From Candidatus Pantoea gossypiicola (lineage in GTDB: Bacteria > Pseudomonadota > Gammaproteobacteria > Enterobacterales > Enterobacteriaceae), in assembly GCF_008632075.1 (NCBI RefSeq), contig NZ_VWVM01000023.1, positions 1 to 52,177 of the forward strand: a stretch of DNA of 52,177 nucleotides, read 5' to 3'. The notes under the pieces were generated by a model. It was given only the letters and a program-made list of their open reading frames with translations, was not told the DNA's origin and did not search any database. The translations under genes were made by a program, and so were the position numbers. Shown piece after piece: positions 1 through 8,672 of the stretch; the stretch's first letter is position 1; every line of letters starts with the position of its first letter.

Positions 1-13
1 TCATGTTGAATTT

Positions 14-43
14 CCTTATCAGTTGTGGGGACAACAGATGAGG
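14..43. repeat. Imperfect inverted repeat near the parS candidate
   Basis: Two 13-base arms match at 11 of 13 positions around a GGGG loop. It lies about 50 bases left of the perfect palindrome at 92-114, on the parB-distal side. It may be part of the centromere region or a structured RNA. The sequence shows only the symmetry; no function is established. Confidence 0.35.
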
Positions 44-91
44 AGTTTGACATGGGCAGGTCTTTACAGGCAGAGCCAGAACCGAGGCGAT

Positions 92-114
92 AACCACGTC
101 CATAGGACGTGGTT
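92..114. promoter_or_regulatory. parS: Candidate parS (ParB-binding palindrome)
   Basis: A perfect inverted repeat with arms AACCACGTCC and GGACGTGGTT is separated by ATA. It sits just beyond the 3' end of the parAB operon, which is where P1-type plasmids carry parS. The plus strand has a short TTTT after the second arm, so a weak terminator is the alternative. A 3-base loop and the presence of a better leftward terminator at 126-153 favour a protein-binding site. The parS role is inference. Confidence 0.45.
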
Positions 115-125
115 TTAAGTTGGCA

Positions 126-153
126 ATAAAAAAACCGGCGCAGCGGCCGGTTT
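126..153 (-). terminator. Rho-independent terminator of the parAB operon
   Basis: Read leftward, an 8-bp GC-rich stem (AAACCGGC / GCCGGTTT) with a 6-base loop is followed by a run of T. It begins about 25 bases after the parB stop codon. Confidence 0.8.
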
Positions 154-178
154 CATTGTCAGTAATGTGTGAGCAGGA

Positions 179-1150
179 TTATTTAAGCGTAGAGAGTATT
201 TGTCTGATCGACGCGTCAATCTGTTCAGCAATCTCTTTTGGCAGACGACTGAATTCATACTGCACGGTGCGCTTCTCGTCATTGGTTTTACGACGCGCAT
301 AGGTATTGGCCGTCGTAAACGTTGCCAGCTTTTCCGTCACCGTTTTACTGACGGGTACAGGTTTTTTTAACTGACGACGGGCACTTTTAAAGCCATTCAG
401 GATAGCGCTCTTCTTCTCATCTGCGTTTGCGTTTGGCAGTGAATGATCTGCCTCCAGCTTTTGCTGGATTTCGCTGACCAGTCCGGCGACATCAATCGCT
501 TCCGCTTTCGCCTCCTCCCAGACATCAAGCAGCAGCTGATAATCCTGAAGGGTCAGTTCAGAAACGACCGGGAAGAGTTCAATAAACTCAGCGGGCACGG
601 ATGCGGCCTGAAATGCACGGGAGACCTTAGCGTTTGAGATACCTTCCGCTTTAGCAATGTCTGATTTGCTCATGCCACTTTCGTTCATCAGCATAAAGCG
701 CAGACCCAATTCACGCAGGTTATGCTCTTTAGCCGTCTGGATATCAGCAGCCAGCTGACGCGCATCGCTCAGGCTTAGTTCATCCGCGGTGACCAGCACT
801 TCCAGACTGGCCCCGGAAAGAATGCAGGCAGCACGACGGCGCGAGCCATCCATAATCTCAATCCGGTCACCGTTAACGCGACCTATGGCCGGGAAAAACT
901 GCTGCAGTGTAATCGTACGGGTGATTTCCTGCAGCGATTCCGGCGTCAGCGTGCTCTGGTCACGTCCGTTGATTTTCGGGTCAACGCTGGTTCGGGTTTC
1001 AATATCGTCATGCAGGATCAGCTGGCGTACAAAGGTCGCCTTTGCACCTGACTTCAGCGTAAAGGTGCGCGACTGGCTGCTGCTGTCGATCATGTTCGCA
1101 ATAGCAGAATCGCCGAACTTGCGGCCAATGCGCTGTATAGGTTTGCTCAC
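179..1150 (-). CDS. parB: ParB plasmid partition protein (P1 type)
   Basis: This is the DNA-binding partition protein that loads on parS and is moved by ParA so that both daughter cells receive the plasmid. The 323-residue length is close to P1 ParB (333). A conserved GSRRRAA segment lies near residue 102 in the ParB/Srx-like N-terminal domain. A helix-turn-helix follows around residues 160-180 (MSKSDIAKAEGISNAKVSRA). The start is GTG and overlaps the parA stop by four bases (GTGA), so the pair is translationally coupled. A basic C-terminal half would hold the dimer and parS-specificity region. A strong terminator follows at 126-153. Family assignment is secure from motifs and operon context; binding to the palindrome at 92-114 is inferred. 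Confidence 0.93.
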   Translation of the reverse strand: MSKPIQRIGRKFGDSAIANMIDSSSQSRTFTLKSGAKATFVRQLILHDDIETRTSVDPKINGRDQSTLTPESLQEITRTITLQQFFPAIGRVNGDRIEIMDGSRRRAACILSGASLEVLVTADELSLSDARQLAADIQTAKEHNLRELGLRFMLMNESGMSKSDIAKAEGISNAKVSRAFQAASVPAEFIELFPVVSELTLQDYQLLLDVWEEAKAEAIDVAGLVSEIQQKLEADHSLPNANADEKKSAILNGFKSARRQLKKPVPVSKTVTEKLATFTTANTYARRKTNDEKRTVQYEFSRLPKEIAEQIDASIRQILSTLK

Positions 1151-2349
1151 AGGGTACTCCTGATATATTCGATGCGATCAAACACGGCCCTTGAGAACTG
1201 CTCGGCTTCATATTTGGCTTTTCGCAGCGCATCTGCACTGCCAGGGTAGGAAGCGGGATTAGCACTGATTACTGTGTCAAAGGATTCGCCACAACGCTCA
1301 AATCCATCAAGACGAGGTAAGCCACAGTCCAGCATCGACTTAGTAAACACCTCACGGGCGTAACTTTGCGACGTCAGGTGATCATGCTTCGAGGTCATTT
1401 TAGACATAAAGCCAATATTAGCTTTGAGTCGAGGTTCGATACCTTCGGACTCGATACGCTCCAGCATTTCTGGCAGACGCGTCAGATACTTCATGGTGGA
1501 GTGGAAATCCACCTGTGCCGGTGGCGTCGGTGTCAGTAGCACATCGCTGGCCGCGATCGCATTCAGCATAAAGGAATCCAGATGAGGGCCGGTATCAAGG
1601 AAGATAAAATCGTAGTCACCTGCCAGACGATCGATCACATTACGCCGAAGGACTTCTGAGGGAGCAACGCCGGGCAGATGTTCAGCAACCAGCTCTTCCC
1701 AGTCGCTGGCAACGAAGCCATCATCGATTGAGGCCGGGATAACGTCAACGCCGGGCATGACGGTAGGCTTAATAAACTGCTCACGAAGCTGGTCTGCATC
1801 CAGATCGTTGAGCATAGCCTGCGCTGCTGTTTCCAGTACTGAGCCGACACTGTTGGTGTGGCTCAGGAACATTGTGCTTGACGCCTGTGGATCCAGGTCG
1901 ATAACCAGTATACGCAGGTCATTGTGCAGCATAGATGGATGGGCGCGCATACCGTGAGCCAGCGTCACGGTACTGACGGTTTTAGAGACGCCGCCTTTGA
2001 GGCTGACAACAAATACGACAAAGGGGCCATCATGCCGATCGCGATATTTTGGTACTTTACGATGCTGATAAATATCGACGACGTTCTGAATGGTCAGGGC
2101 ATATTGCGATGTACTGCCGGTTTGCTTTTTACCAAACTGATATCCTGCTGCTTCCATATCACTAATCGCAGCGACGACAGCGTGCTTACTCAGCAGGGGC
2201 ATATTAGCAACAGCATTGCGGGAGAAAGTCTGGTAAAACCCTGTCTGGTTAAATTCCTGACGCTGTTGCTCAATGTGATCACTGAGTCCATGTAACATGG
2301 AGTTGGCACGCGTTGCCATCTCCAGCACTCCACCATAATCGCGCTTCAT
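1147..2349 (-). CDS. parA: ParA partition ATPase (type Ia, with N-terminal DNA-binding region)
   Basis: ParA is the Walker ATPase that positions plasmids on the nucleoid and, in the Ia class, represses its own operon. The 400-residue length with about 100 residues ahead of the ATPase domain is typical of P1/F-type ParA/SopA. The deviant Walker A motif KGGVSKT lies near residue 118, and FLDTGPHLD forms the Walker B-like region. The ATG start has AGAGGGG seven bases upstream. A promoter fits at 2377-2405, and parB follows with a 4-base overlap. Autoregulation through the AT-rich repeats upstream is expected for the family but is not demonstrated here. Confidence 0.95.
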   Translation of the reverse strand: MKRDYGGVLEMATRANSMLHGLSDHIEQQRQEFNQTGFYQTFSRNAVANMPLLSKHAVVAAISDMEAAGYQFGKKQTGSTSQYALTIQNVVDIYQHRKVPKYRDRHDGPFVVFVVSLKGGVSKTVSTVTLAHGMRAHPSMLHNDLRILVIDLDPQASSTMFLSHTNSVGSVLETAAQAMLNDLDADQLREQFIKPTVMPGVDVIPASIDDGFVASDWEELVAEHLPGVAPSEVLRRNVIDRLAGDYDFIFLDTGPHLDSFMLNAIAASDVLLTPTPPAQVDFHSTMKYLTRLPEMLERIESEGIEPRLKANIGFMSKMTSKHDHLTSQSYAREVFTKSMLDCGLPRLDGFERCGESFDTVISANPASYPGSADALRKAKYEAEQFSRAVFDRIEYIRSTL

Positions 2350-2376
2350 AAGCCCCTCTGCGTTAATGTTTTCTGC

Positions 2377-2405
2377 ATACTACACAAAAAGCGCAAACCT
2401 GCCAA
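2377..2405 (-). promoter_or_regulatory. parAB promoter
   Basis: Leftward sigma70-like promoter: -35 TTGGCA at 2405-2400, 17-bp spacer, -10 TAGTAT at 2382-2377. It lies 28 bases ahead of the parA start. Short AT-rich direct repeats just upstream (2395-2445) could be the ParA operator. Confidence 0.6.
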
Positions 2406-2549
2406 TTTTTTAGGAAAATGCCAAAAACCTGGATTTTTTGTCTCAGGTGGTGGAATGGTTTTCGGAAATTTATTGTCAGCTGTAAAAGAGGATCTCTTGA
2501 GCTCTGTGGCCGTAGTCCATTCAGTTTGAGTATGTTGAACAGGCATCAG

Positions 2550-4020
2550 AGATGAGTGTGATAATGGATGGCGGATGTTAGTGCCCGATATTCGTTTTAA
2601 TTCTGTAATGGCAGAAATGCCCAGTCGGCAATCGTGGCCCTTATTTCAGTTGCTGATCATGGTATTTTCATCATGAAAATTCTATATATATCCATTTATA
2701 TCAGTATCTTACGAGAATATTTGCCTGGTGAAAATCTGCAGAGAAAATGGGTTTTCATCAAGTATTCTTTTAACTATAAATCGTGGGTTAAACGTTGATG
2801 AGATGCATAAGCGGTCACTCAGACAATACTCCCTTTTTAGTTATTGACACTCTTATTGATAATCAAACTTTGCTTCCTCAGAAGAACAGATATCAGCCTT
2901 TATACATTACCAAACTAACCTATTCTGACTTTTAAGATCATAACAATCAAAATCGAAGAATTTCTTTTATGGCACTAAGCATCATCTGTCAGCATTGTAA
3001 GCATAGCTATGAGCCATGCTGTAAACCTGACACATCAACTATCGGGCTGTGAGCTTCTACATGAAAAATAGCCATATGCGTATCGGAATTACAGCTTCTG
3101 TAAAGGCAGGGCAGAATCTGTTTGTTCCTCTAAGAAATGGTACTCATCGTAAGCTTGCCAGAAATTCATACCCTCTTATAACTTTCGATAACGATTTGTA
3201 TAGAGTTTGTGTGATGCTTTCTCACAGAGTCCTGCAGCATTTGTCATTACATCTGATAGTGATTCTATTCATATCTCTGACTAACTTTGAGCCCCATGAA
3301 GATGTTGTATTTCGACTGTTCGTTTTAGCGGTTTTATGAGTACTACGATGAAACATTGAGATCTATGAATGGGGCAGGGGATTGAGAGTAACAGGCCAGA
3401 TAGCATTAACTAATAAGACACCGCTTAAGCAGGAAAAGGAAATCCGCATAATTTAAACATTGTCTGTTCGGTTAGTGTACTGGCATGACAACCAACTTTC
3501 TTTTTGCCCTCGTTATAAACGATTGCCTGCAGTTACCTGATGATGTGACTATGCATAACAGATTTCTTTATGAACTGGGTTCGTCAGGTTGGGGAAAAGT
3601 ATCAATCGCTACGCTAACTTATCGCTGTCTGAATTCATTCATGAGCCAGTCGGACTTAATGAGTCGATCTTCAGCCATAAGAAACGTTATTTCCGGGATC
3701 ATAAGCAGGGTGTTTTCACTATGAAAATATGTAAAAATAACTTATTTATCAAAAATATACATCATTAATTTCATGGTGAAAACCTGTTCTTCACTCCTGA
3801 AAGTTTACCTAAAGAGCTGGGAGATCTTCGCTCAGAGCTTAAAACCTTTATATCTTTATGGTTTTTGGCCACACCCGATTAAATGCTTTGCCTTGTCAGC
3901 AACAGATTGCTCCCACACCTAATAACTCGCTCAGAACCTGCTTATAGCATTCTTCATCTCGTATCTGCAGTTGAAAACCCGTTTGACCTCAGCTTTGGTT
4001 ATTGCTGAATCATGTCTGTT
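2550..4020. other. Gene-poor stretch between partition and origin
   Basis: About 1.5 kb of AT-rich DNA contains only short frames (for example 3049-3339 and 3485-3724). They have no recognisable domain, no convincing ribosome-binding site and no operon context. I recognise no RNA gene or mobile-element end. It may be the remnant of a lost gene or an extended regulatory region of the replicon. Confidence 0.5.
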
Positions 4021-4029
4021 TTATCCCCG

Positions 4030-4038
4030 TTATTCACA
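4030..4038 (+). promoter_or_regulatory. DnaA box, origin copy 1
   Basis: TTATTCACA is a perfect match to the consensus TTATNCACA. It lies 14 bases ahead of the first GATC and 111 bases ahead of the first iteron. Confidence 0.75.
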
Positions 4039-4140
4039 GGCGAGATCCAATTGGTCGATCCTCAATAGATCAAATTGAGATCCTTAACAGATCCCAACAG
4101 GCTCTGAAGCCACGCAGCACAAGGTCTGAAAGGGTGTTGG

Positions 4141-4244
4141 TAACCACTGTAGCGAGAAGAATAACCACTGAAGAGAGCACAACAACCACTATAGCGAGTA
4201 AAGCAACCGCGCTGGCGAGTACTTAACAACCACTGTAGCGAGTA
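4141..4244 (+). repeat. Iteron cluster 1 (five RepA-binding repeats)
   Basis: Five repeats of the type taaccactatagcgagta start at 4141, 4162, 4183, 4204 and 4227. The spacing of 21-23 bp (two helical turns) puts them on one face of the DNA. The second and fourth are degenerate. They are the initiator-binding sites of origin copy 1. Confidence 0.9.
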
Positions 4245-4368
4245 GATAACACTTTTTCATGTGCATAACCCCCGATTGAGCACATCCGCTGTAGTTTTAG
4301 AGTCTTTGGCAAGGAAACAGGGTAAAAACGGAGATTCTGATTAACCGCGGACAGGCTTTTTTAACGGG

Positions 4369-4377
4369 TTATCCACC
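4369..4377 (+). promoter_or_regulatory. DnaA box, origin copy 2
   Basis: TTATCCACC matches the DnaA consensus at 8 of 9 positions. It lies 339 bp from the box of copy 1 and 110 bp ahead of iteron cluster 2, the same geometry as copy 1. Confidence 0.65.
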
Positions 4378-4478
4378 GAGCAGATCCAATAACAGATCCA
4401 CATAAGATCCTTTTTAAGTTCCTTAAAGATCCCTGTGCCGCCTCAGCCCGTGGTATCACTGCGATAAAGAAGGTTAGC

Positions 4479-4580
4479 TAACCACTATAGCGAGTAAAAC
4501 AACCACTATATCGAGATAAATAACCACTATGGCAAGTAGATTAACCGCTATAGTGAGTGCTAGTATCCACTGTATTGAGT
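4479..4580 (+). repeat. Iteron cluster 2 (five RepA-binding repeats ahead of repA)
   Basis: Five repeats start at about 4479, 4500, 4521, 4542 and 4564, with 21-22 bp spacing and the same orientation as cluster 1. The cluster ends 40 bases before the repA ATG. In P1-like replicons the repA promoter lies inside these iterons, so autorepression by RepA is likely. Confidence 0.9.
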
Positions 4581-4619
4581 AACAGCGGCTCTCGCCTGTT
4601 CACATCACGGATCTTCCTA

Positions 4620-5693
4620 ATGCCAAGAAAAGAACCAGATATCCTGAACATAGCTGATGCGTTTAGCGAAACAGACAAGCGTACAGGCGAAGTTGTTACT
4701 CTGACGCCCAACAGTAACAACACCGTGCAGCCGGTCGCGTTAATGCGACTCGGCTTGTTTGTTCCAACGCTGAAATCCACCGCGCGCAGTCAGAAAAACC
4801 AGATGAATGCGATGGATGTGACTCAGGATCTGAAACAGTTATCCCTGGTCAGATCGGAAGGGTATGACAATATCAAGATCCTGGGTGCCCGACTGGATAT
4901 GGATAATGATTTTAAGACCTGGGTCGGGATCATTCGCGCATTCGCTACACATGAGTGTCTGGGAGACACGGTAACGCTCTCATTCGTAGAATTTGCAAAA
5001 CTCTGTGGCATTCCTTCTGCGCGCCTCTCATCGAAGCTCAGGAGCCGTCTGGACGCTTCGCTGACGCGAATTGCATCTAATACCCTGACTTTTACCAGCA
5101 AGGGCGGAGAGAACTACACAACGCATCTGGTGCAGTCCGCCAAATACAGCGTCAAGAAGGACACAGTAACCTTACAGGCTGATCCTAAAATCTTTGAGCT
5201 GTATCAGTTCGACAGAAAGGTGCTGCTGCAGCTTAAGGCTATTAATGAGCTGGCACGCAAAGAGTCCGCTCAGGCGCTTTATACCTTCATTGAAAGCCTT
5301 CCGCCTAAACCTGCGCCAATATCTATGGCGCGTCTGCGTGCACGGCTTAACCTTACGTCGCGCGTGATCACCCAGAATGCGACGGTCAGAAAGGCGATGG
5401 AGCAGCTAAAAGAGATTGGTTATCTTGACTATACCGAGACCCGACGCGGCTCTTCCGTTTACTTCTGGGTTCATTATCGTCACCCCAAACTGCGCCCGGC
5501 CGAACTGCCGCTCAGCAAGGCAGGCTTGATCGATGATGAAATGGACGAGTTTGACGATCTGGACAGTGATCCCACTGGTATTGATGTCAATCTGCCCGAA
5601 CCGGTGAGTGCGGATGAAAGCAGTGAGCTTGTCATGGTGTCGCGTGAGGAAAAAGAGTTACTTAACAAAATCAGGGAACAGAAAAAGCGTTAG
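4620..5693 (+). CDS. repA: RepA replication initiator (Rep_3 superfamily, RepFIB/P1 type)
   Basis: RepA binds the iterons and opens the origin with host DnaA; excess RepA couples origins and shuts replication down. The protein is 357 residues from the ATG at 4620 and has two winged-helix domains: roughly residues 55-165, containing LSFVEFAKLCGIP, and 200-300, containing the RARLNLTSR and GYLDYTETRRG segments. The tail is acidic. An upstream in-frame ATG at 4557 falls inside the iterons, so 4620 is preferred although its ribosome-binding site is weak. The gene is flanked by iterons on both sides, the standard arrangement for this family. Confidence 0.93.
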   Translation: MPRKEPDILNIADAFSETDKRTGEVVTLTPNSNNTVQPVALMRLGLFVPTLKSTARSQKNQMNAMDVTQDLKQLSLVRSEGYDNIKILGARLDMDNDFKTWVGIIRAFATHECLGDTVTLSFVEFAKLCGIPSARLSSKLRSRLDASLTRIASNTLTFTSKGGENYTTHLVQSAKYSVKKDTVTLQADPKIFELYQFDRKVLLQLKAINELARKESAQALYTFIESLPPKPAPISMARLRARLNLTSRVITQNATVRKAMEQLKEIGYLDYTETRRGSSVYFWVHYRHPKLRPAELPLSKAGLIDDEMDEFDDLDSDPTGIDVNLPEPVSADESSELVMVSREEKELLNKIREQKKR

Positions 5694-5740
5694 ATACCTG
5701 TTCATCTCACCGTTCACCAATGAGCAATCCTGCTGCCTGC

Positions 5741-6971
5741 TAACCACTATAGCGAGAAAAAGGGCTGTTTGATGGCATCTGACAGCCCTGACCACTATAG
5801 CGAGTAAAGCTGCTCGCTATAGTGGATAGTCTTTTCCCGACAGAGCATCAAGAGCCTGAATCGCCTGCCTGAAAAGCATCCTGCAATTAGCTCTGGTCTT
5901 CCATTCCGCCTCTACGGCCAGCAGGGTGCATTGAGCTTCACAAAAAATCTACTTCCTGCAATGGTTAACCAGTACGTACCGCGGCATCTCTGCAAACGCT
6001 GCAATCAGGCATTACGGTGTTTATCACTCGCTATAGTGGTTAGTCTGGTCTGGTTAACAGCATGCGGATTCTCCTCCTGACGCCATGTGTGGGATGCCGC
6101 AGGCGAAATTCAGCTCTATGGTCTTACTCGCTACAGTGGTTATCGCCATTCTAAAATGGCCATCTCATCTTTGTTTGCCTCATTCTGCCTACAGAATTTA
6201 CTCGCTATAGTGGTTTTCTGGTGATTTATTGACTCATGTGTTCAGATAATGATCAGGTGACAGACCTGGCTGTTACAACATTCTCGCTACAGTGGTTATT
6301 TTTATTGGATTGAAGGGAGGGCGTCACTCGCTATAGTGGTTAGCAGTATCGCTTTACTCTGCCTGTTAATCTTACTCAGCCAATAAAGTGAATGCTTACT
6401 ATCAATATGTACCTCACACAGTATTATGAGCATAAAAAATCAGCAGGCCAGCTAAGGTCAGACAGGCACTCGCTACAGTGGTTGCGTTACAGGATGAGCA
6501 GAATGGTTTCGCTAACAGAACAAAGTTATTATTACTGAATAACAGCTTAGAGCAGGGCAGGGCTATCATTCCGTTCGTGCTACATACACATTTTCACACG
6601 ACCTTTTTACTCGCTACAGTGGTTACCCCACATGGGAATCATGAGTGGTGCCCTTTTGAGCACAGATGATCTCAGGCTCCTCTTTCTGGATTGCTTACCC
6701 GATAGAGTGGTTATCATCAGAGGAAAGACTGAGCAGGTACTCACTACAGTGGTTATCTGAGCGCTTATTGTCTGCCTGAGTGATTTATCGTAATGATCCG
6801 GATGATTATTGCGCAACATACTGGCTACAGTGGTTGACAGAAACGCTTCTGGTGCACCTTTACTCGCTATAGTGGATATCTGTCACATTCCACAGGGCTG
6901 AGAGTGCAGTTCAGTCTCCGATTTACTTCCTATAGTGGTTAACCTGTCAAAGTTACTCGCTATAGTGGTTA
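5741..6971. repeat. Downstream iteron field (inc region, about 16 repeats)
   Basis: Two repeats read forward (5741, 5789). The rest read in reverse as actcgctatagtggtta, starting near 5811, 6026, 6126, 6200, 6282, 6326, 6468, 6609, 6697, 6739, 6820, 6862, 6925 and 6955. The pair at 5789-5828 forms an inverted repeat. Such arrays (incA in P1) titrate RepA and handcuff origins, setting copy number and incompatibility. Frames between the repeats are not genes. The region from 5694 to about 7175 holds nothing else I can support. Confidence 0.9.
5755..5789 (-). terminator. Leftward terminator-like hairpin behind repA
   Basis: Stem AGGGCTGT / ACAGCCCT with a 13-base loop. On the minus strand the second arm is followed by TTTTT. 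It would stop transcription entering repA in antisense from the iteron field. Confidence 0.45.
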
Positions 6972-7175
6972 TCAGGAAATGTATGCCGTATACGCGTCAG
7001 AAACTCAATTAAAAGTGCAGTATCACGTTCAGGATGTTTGTGAAAGAAGCGTGGAATGCGCGGATAAATAAGAGGATACCTGTCAATGACACCTGTTCCT
7101 GAGAGCTGACAGGGCCATAGATTAAGAAAGCGGCCGCTCGCTGGCGCACCGCTTTGGACGATTGGACTGTGTGCG

Positions 7176-8363
7176 TTACATCGCCTCGCGATATTCCGGC
7201 CAGGCGACCGATTGGGCCTCATAGCGGCCCGCGGCGGCGAACAGCGTACCTTGGAAATTGATTACACCTGCTGCTTCCAGCCACATCCACTCTTCCGCCT
7301 GTACGATCCCTGCCGCGATGACGGTGATCTCCAGCGCTGAGCAGCACTTGATGATCGCCTGCACCACCGCCTGCTTTGGCCCACTGCGATGAACGTCGCG
7401 GGTAATACTGGCATCAATACGGATACGATCGGGCTGGATATGAGTCAGCAATGCTAATCCTGCGGAGCCGTCTCCAAAATTGTCGATAGACAGACTGATA
7501 CCGAATGCTTTCAGCGCGCGTACGGCTTCAGAGAATGCGTCCAGTTGTGAAATCACGCCGGTTTCACTCACACCAATCACGACCTGCTCCGGCACCAGAC
7601 CTGCCTGCTGAATAGCTGCCACAATATGCTCGACGGCGTCGGGTAAGACAACCAGCGTCATTGGCAGCAGACTCACGTAGAGCGTCATACCATCGGGACA
7701 AACCAGACCAGCCTGGGAAAAGGTTTTTTTCACGGTTTCCAGATCGTCAACATAAAGCCTGTCGCCGGAAATTTCACCGTCAGTCATCGGACGAAGGGTA
7801 ACAGCTTCAATGGCGGTCACCTGACGCGCCAGCGGATCAACCACCGGACGGAAGCTTACGCCTTCTGTCTCCGGGCGGGAGTCCGGCACATGAGTGTGCT
7901 CTGAAATAAACTCCCAGTAACCTGGCGGAAGAACCTCGTAGTAGTTTTCTTTCTCACGTGACTCTACAAAAGTACGCAGGAATTGCAGTGCCCGATCATC
8001 ATAGGTCAGGCGATATTTAGACGTACCTTTGTCCAGCACCGCCTGTAGCAGTGATGAGCGATCGTGTTCGCGCAGGTCAAACAGCGACATACCCGCATTA
8101 CCAAAACGTCGGGAAGGCGCATAGTCACGCATCAGCTCCACCACATTATGATGACGGCGATCGGCACAGATTCGCTGATAAACTTCCTGAATGCCCACTT
8201 CCGGGCCTTCGAGTAACTGGAAGAAATGGGTGCCGTTAAATAACAGGATACCGGTTACATCGTGGGTGCTATTGATTTTACTGGCGTTATCGACCATTTC
8301 CGGAAGGGTTCTGACCGGAAAATCATCTGAAATATGGCTGCGATAGATTATGGTAGTTAGCAT
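7176..8363 (-). CDS. BLUF blue-light sensor with degenerate EAL domain
   Basis: Residues 1-95 form a BLUF domain, which binds FAD and senses blue light. The flavin-site residues Tyr7, Asn31 and Gln49 are all present. The C-terminal half is an EAL fold, but its c-di-GMP phosphodiesterase residues are eroded. The Asn of the NxLP motif is Ser, DDFG is DNFG, KID is RID and EGVE is AGIV. It is therefore probably a light-dependent regulator by protein contact rather than an enzyme, like E. coli BluF (YcgF). The ATG at 8363 has GGAG upstream and gives the canonical MLTTIIYRS start; an upstream in-frame start at 8405 is less likely. A second, better preserved paralogue lies at 13885-15099. Confidence 0.9.
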   Translation of the reverse strand: MLTTIIYRSHISDDFPVRTLPEMVDNASKINSTHDVTGILLFNGTHFFQLLEGPEVGIQEVYQRICADRRHHNVVELMRDYAPSRRFGNAGMSLFDLREHDRSSLLQAVLDKGTSKYRLTYDDRALQFLRTFVESREKENYYEVLPPGYWEFISEHTHVPDSRPETEGVSFRPVVDPLARQVTAIEAVTLRPMTDGEISGDRLYVDDLETVKKTFSQAGLVCPDGMTLYVSLLPMTLVVLPDAVEHIVAAIQQAGLVPEQVVIGVSETGVISQLDAFSEAVRALKAFGISLSIDNFGDGSAGLALLTHIQPDRIRIDASITRDVHRSGPKQAVVQAIIKCCSALEITVIAAGIVQAEEWMWLEAAGVINFQGTLFAAAGRYEAQSVAWPEYREAM

Positions 8364-8570
8364 GTGCAGCTCCGTTTTATGTGATTGTTGCGGACACGCT
8401 AACACTGTTCAAAAAATGTTTCATCTTTACTTGGTGACTGTCGCACAGACTGCACCAGAGCAGGTGGCACTAAGCGAAGCGGCAAGTCGGCAGACCTGAA
8501 GCAGGTTACCGTAACGATCTTAACGCTGCTGGATATCCGCAGATAAACTCATGTCAGTACATCACAAATA

Positions 8571-8592
8571 AGACCGCCATCATGGCGGCCTT
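8571..8592 (-). terminator. Possible terminator of the GAF-GGDEF-EAL gene
   Basis: A GC-rich hairpin (CCGCC / GGCGG) followed leftward by TCTTATTT lies about 80 bases beyond the stop codon at 8673. The T-run is weak. Confidence 0.4.
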
Positions 8593-8672
8593 GTGGCTTT
8601 AGCGGAAGCGTAATCAGCAGGGCAAAAACGCAAAGTTCAACGCGTGCACCAGTGATTTCTTTGCGTGCAGGT

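Larger units (their letters stand above)
4030..4580 (+). other. oriV: Plasmid replication origin (P1 oriR type), duplicated in tandem
   Basis: The region holds two successive copies of the same module, offset by 338-339 bp. Each copy has a DnaA box (4030 and 4369), a set of AGATCC-type heptamers (GATC at 4044, 4057, 4068, 4079, 4090 and at 4383, 4395, 4406, 4428), and five iterons (4141-4244 and 4479-4580). In P1 oriR the same order is known: DnaA boxes, Dam-methylated heptamers, iterons, then repA. One GATC of copy 2 is lost where AGATCC became AGTTCC near 4418. The order and spacing are seen directly; origin function is inferred from P1 and RepFIB plasmids. Confidence 0.85.

Noticed and set aside
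2346..2546. 66-residue frame overlapping the parA start
   Set aside because: It covers the parA promoter, has no family resemblance, and its ATGA overlap with parA can arise by chance.
3049..3724. Two frames of 96 and 79 residues in the gene-poor backbone region
   Set aside because: No domain, no convincing ribosome-binding site and no context; too weak to call, although a decayed gene cannot be excluded.
4002..4226. 74-residue frame overlapping the first iterons
   Set aside because: Its C-terminal half is only the translation of the repeats (runs of Thr and Ala), and there is no ribosome-binding site.
5741..6971. Repeat array resembling a CRISPR
   Set aside because: Repeats are about 17 bp, change orientation, have irregular 30-140 bp spacing and no cas genes. 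They match the origin iterons.
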